A DNA stretch of 64,000 nucleotides from Lycocorax pyrrhopterus obiensis (lineage: Eukaryota; Chordata; Aves; Passeriformes; Paradisaeidae), in contig JACSVZ010000004.1 of NCBI GenBank assembly GCA_014706295.1, positions 90,031,047 through 90,095,046 on the forward strand. Reading direction: 5' to 3'. A program made the translations under genes and the position numbers. Each line of letters starts with the position of its first letter. Position 1 is the first letter of the stretch. Positions 60,433 to 64,000 of the stretch are shown here, piece by piece. The notes under the pieces are model-generated. The model had not been told where the DNA came from. It saw only the letters and a program-made list of their open reading frames with translations, and made no database searches.

Positions 60433-62490
60433 CCTCATCCTATCTATTTGATTTATAATTCATAGTCCCATGGGAAAAATTCTGGCAGGACTCGACACAC
60501 ACCTGGAAAACCTCAGATGTTGATACCAATGTTAAATACTATACAGTAGAAGATTTCCATTTTCAAGTAAACCAACCAGCATTTTTCAAGAGCACTGTAT
60601 ATCCACTATATGTATCTATTCAATCCCTCTAATAGGCACTTGATCTTCTGATAGAAAAACTGTAGAACAGAGCTCTTATCCCTCAGCAGGAATACTCAGA
60701 ACTGAGCACAACAGGAGCAGATATGATCTCCAGAACTTTATTAACTACTATTTCTGGCCTAGAATCATTATTTGATAATGGTTTCAATTAAAACGTAAAA
60801 TGAGAACTGAGTAATACTATCAAGATATTTTGTAGACTCTAAGGCAGTCCCATTATTCTGTAGCCAGCAGAGAGCTTAAAATTGCTATCCTTTGAATTAT
60901 TGCAGAATGACATGTAGAGCTGAAATAGCTTAATAACATGTCTATAACAAGTCTCCCAATTACATCTCAGATGTGCATGAAGGATAAATAAACCAGCAAT
61001 CTCACTCCATTTTGCAAAGATAAATGAAATGTCTGGTTTATTAAAGGTATGTCAAAATAGAGGTATTGTTCTGTGGTCTGAACACAGACAATGGGCTAAC
61101 ATTTCCTGAATTTTAATCAAGGTCAGACAATGGATCTGTGAAAGTGCCATAATAATCTATGCAGAAAACAACAAACTAACATCTAATGATTGCTTGGAGT
61201 CCTTTTGAAATCACTTGGTATATGTCAAATATCAAATCCTAGTGTAATTGGCATGATAACTGCATAGCACTTGGGGGCTAGGGTGCTTAGGAGCTTTGAA
61301 GATAGAAAAGAAGTCATTTTACTTTTAGCTAAACTGTGAAATTGCAAAAGAGTTATTCTGTTCTCACTTTGTCGTGGAAGAGTTTGCTTAACACATTTGT
61401 GTACTTCCATATAATGTCCTCAACACTAGTCTTCGAAAATGTACTCCTCTGACAGAGGCTTTTCATTCTGTCTTCACGCTCTGCCTTCTACAGAGCACAG
61501 ACACTTACTAGTTCAGCTCTGATTGCTCTGGAATTTTGTTAGTGATAACATTCACAAAAGGAAACAGAAACTGTATCTATCTCACACATTGAATAAGAAG
61601 TCCTCCATTTCCATACTTAAAGCCCTCAGACTCCAGACATCAGAAAAATTATTCACTTTTTAGTCATATTTAGGCTTTATTATTGTGGCATATGTCTTTT
61701 GTTGATTAAATATGATGCATCTTTACATCAAAATTTAGTTAGAAAACTTTGAACTCATATTTTATTTTTTCCACAAAAGGTTTATGTAGTAAAGTAAGAA
61801 AAAAAAATTGTTCCATTTTGACTTCTAGATTTTCGTCCAGAGCACTGAGCTCAGCCTGCTTCAGCTGTACAGTCCAATATGAAATATTAGGAGGATAAAT
61901 GACAGAAAAAGTTATTTGTATCAAATGGTTCAATATGGCATTAATATTTGACTTAATTTCTGCTTGTTTCTTCACCAGAAATAAAATCTAGGTAATATTT
62001 AAAAACATTGACAAATACTTAACCACTTATTATTTAATGTCAAGACTGAGATATTCTGTTTCAAAATAATTTATTGTAAAGTAAAATTAATTATTCTCTG
62101 TATAGTTATAATTTATATACCAAGTTTATCTTCCTCAAAAATTTTCACTATCAAGGCAAAATTATGTTAAATTCTCAAACATTGATAAATGTTAAAATCC
62201 TTCTATTGTTCCTAAACACAAAGATTAATTACAAAAAAAAAAGGCATTTACTTCAAGTTTACATATTCAGCATGCTTTTACTATGCTTGCAATTACTCTT
62301 ATGTGGTAGATGCTATCTATCAGTGGATCATAGTCATATGATGAAACTAAAATACATAATGAAAAAGCAAATAATTAATAGTATTAGAACCTTTAGAAGC
62401 CCTATTAGCACGTAAATATACTTGCATATCTAAATAACCGCACTGACTTACCAGATTTTATTTATTTAACAAATAAATTTGACTAAAATT
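60433..62490. other. AT-rich noncoding stretch, nothing recognised
   Basis: No identifiable gene, RNA or repeat. Confidence 0.5.
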
Positions 62491-63059
62491 TGTGCTGGTT
62501 TCGTCTGAGGCAACTTTCTTCACAGTTTCGAGTATGCGGCTGTGTTTTGGATTTGTGCTGAACACAGAGTTGATAATATAGAGATGTTTTTGTTATTGCT
62601 GAGCAGGGCTTACACAGAGCCAGGGGTTTTTCTGCTTTTTGTGCTGCCATGCTGGTGAGGAAGTTGGAAGTGAGTAGCAGACTGGGAGGAAACACAGTCA
62701 GGACAGGTGATCCAGACTTACCAGAGGGATATTCCAGACCATCATGCTCAGTATATAAAGTAGGGGGAAGAAGGAGGAAGGGGACATACTCGGAGTGATG
62801 ACACTTGTCTTCCCAAGTAACCAATGCACGTGATGGGGACCTGCTCTCTGGAAGATGGCTGAACACCTGCCTGCCCCTGGGAAGCAGTGAATTAGTTCCT
62901 TCTTTTGTTTTGTTTGTGTGCTTTCCCTGTTAAACTGTCTTTATCTCAACCCACGAGTTCTACAACATTTACCCTTCCAATTCTCTTCCTGATCCTGCTG
63001 GTGGGAGTGCCCAAGAGGCTGTGTGTGTCTTGGTTGCTGGCTGGGGTTAAACCACAGCA
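62491..63059 (+). mobile_element. Solo LTR (ERVL-like family A), forward orientation
   Basis: Starts 'tgtgctggtttcgtctgagg' and ends 'gctggggttaaaccacagca', i.e. TG...CA, 569 bp, the most complete copy of the family in the window. U3 has a TATA box 'tatataaag' at 62752-62760. A region with 'gttaaactgtctttatctca' (near 62930) corresponds to the polyadenylation/R part. U5-like 'caattctcttcctgatcctg' follows. Flanking 5-mers ('aaatt', 'actgc') do not match, so the target duplication is lost or an edge is misplaced. No viral coding sequence on either side, so it is a solo LTR formed by recombination. Confidence 0.9.
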
Positions 63060-63491
63060 ACTGCAAAAACAGTCCCAAAAATCTAGTCTGCTGGTTTCCT
63101 AGTCATCTGCTCATTCTACTAATCTACAAAATTATGCACCCTGATACTGAATTTTATCTAGCTTCCTGAGTATATTATTCACTGTCCTTTTCTGATGTCT
63201 AGCTTAATGTTTAAGATCTTTTCCTGGCATGAAATAGCTATGACAAAATTATGTTCCCTGAAGTTGAGCAGAGTTTTTTCTAACTCTGAACATTTTTGCT
63301 AAATCCTTGGCAAATACTCAAAGTGAAAATTGAAAGGCATTAACATTGCAATGCACAGGAATTCCTCCTGTATTTAAATGGAATTTAAATGTCTTCTTGA
63401 CTACTTCTGAACGGCTCCAACTTGTAAGCTCCAGCTCAAACAAAAAGGCAATTTTTTGAGATTAGAAGTGTAAACTTCTAAGTTCAAATAC
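63060..63491. other. AT-rich noncoding stretch, nothing recognised
   Basis: Lies between the LTR and the candidate exon. I found no continuation of the candidate coding frame here. Confidence 0.5.
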
Positions 63492-63708
63492 CAATTTCTG
63501 TAGGTGTCCATAGGTAGAAGGGTTGACTTGGTTTTCCAGAATAAACCCAAGCATCTAAAGGCTTGGCATGTCTGGGCAGCACAATCTGAACAGCTGGCTG
63601 GAGCTTAAGCAGTTGCTTTCCATCAGATGTCACTTGATAAACTACACTCTGAAACCTAAAGGATTTGATATTCATTCTTCCATTACCCTGGATCATGTTG
63701 CAGAATGA
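63492..63708 (-). CDS. Candidate exon of unknown gene, weakly LRIF1-like
   Basis: A 217-bp open stretch on the minus strand. It is preceded by a strong acceptor: 'tttttcttgccaccctgact' then 'gcaatacag' just before 63708. It is followed by GT at 63491-63490 ('attg|gtattt'). The frame enters in phase 0 and leaves after codon 72 plus one base; the TGA only appears past the GT. The predicted peptide contains 'SVVYQVTSDGKQLLKLQP', which resembles from memory the 'YQV..SDGK.LL.L.P' segment near the N-terminus of LRIF1, a nuclear protein that binds HP1 and SMCHD1. It could also be a retrocopy fragment or chance. No partner exon seen. Confidence 0.25.
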
Positions 63709-64000
63709 CTGTATTGCAGTCAGGGTGGCAAGAAAAATATATATTTCATTATCTTCTGTTGATATCTTTCCCAATTGTATAAAGAATTTTAATATTAATT
63801 GAAGAAAAAAATATGAATCACAAAATGGTTGTCCCTAGTCTCAAGAATTTACTTCATAAAGACAGGACAACAAAAGACATTTTGTTTTTCCATTTTTTGC
63901 TCAATAATAACTCCAGCAGAGCTCTGTTCCAAATGAAGTGACAATGCTGCTTGCTGGAGATGGCTTTTTATTGCTGTATTTTGAAATATCCCATGTCACA
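63709..64000. other. AT-rich window end, nothing recognised
   Basis: No feature recognised; an upstream exon for the candidate at 63492-63708 would have to lie here or beyond the window. Confidence 0.5.

Noticed and set aside
1..64000. Prokaryotic-type systems (operons, CRISPR, phage islands)
   Set aside because: Repeat types, base composition and lack of long open frames show vertebrate nuclear DNA; no direct-repeat/spacer array present.

Overview
The window reads as nuclear DNA of a bird, most likely a passerine. The evidence is repeat content: many CR1 LINE pieces in both orientations, several ending in the avian CR1 3' signature (repeats of ATTCTATG or ATTCTGTG); solitary LTRs of endogenous-retrovirus families common in bird genomes; and one short element with a tRNA-Ile-like head joined to a CR1-type tail, the layout of the passerine SINE family TguSINE1. 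Family names come from memory of repeat consensus sequences, not from a database search.

No complete host gene is visible, and no convincing host exon chain, tRNA, rRNA or CRISPR array. The background is AT-rich, and most reading frames are short, stop-rich or repeat-derived. One 217-bp candidate exon (63492-63708, minus strand) has good splice signals and a weak LRIF1-like motif; it stays low confidence. The window is best described as intergenic or deep intronic DNA.

Layout. 1-106: LTR fragment. 3.3-3.7 kb and 8.3-8.8 kb: two very old CR1 fragments. 4.24 and 6.42 kb: an unassigned duplicated block carrying a perfect hairpin. 5.16-5.83 kb: a CR1 3' end split by a reverse-oriented LTR with a 5-bp target duplication. 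10.53-10.76 kb: a cluster of perfect inverted repeats. 13.43-13.78 and 17.13-17.73 kb: CR1 pieces. 18.23-19.82 kb: CR1 reverse-transcriptase piece, LTR and CR1 3' pieces. 22.2-22.8 kb: ACT microsatellite and two CR1 3' ends. 23.69-24.35 kb: a 173-bp tandem dimer followed by a CR1. 24.4-33.3 kb: nothing recognised beyond simple repeats. 33.34-33.72 kb: CR1. 36.34-39.27 kb: the longest CR1, with ORF2 endonuclease and RT domains on the minus strand, holding a nested 361-bp LTR and abutting another LTR. 41.57-42.53 kb: LTR holding a nested CR1. 47.76-49.38 kb: an old CR1 RT region split by the SINE. 59.2-60.4 kb: CR1, LTR, CR1. 62.49-63.06 kb: solo LTR.

Nothing here works as a pathway or operon. 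What the window offers is a layered insertion record (LTR in CR1, CR1 in LTR, SINE in CR1) plus a few unassigned structured or tandem segments worth checking. I saw no sign of a novel coding system.
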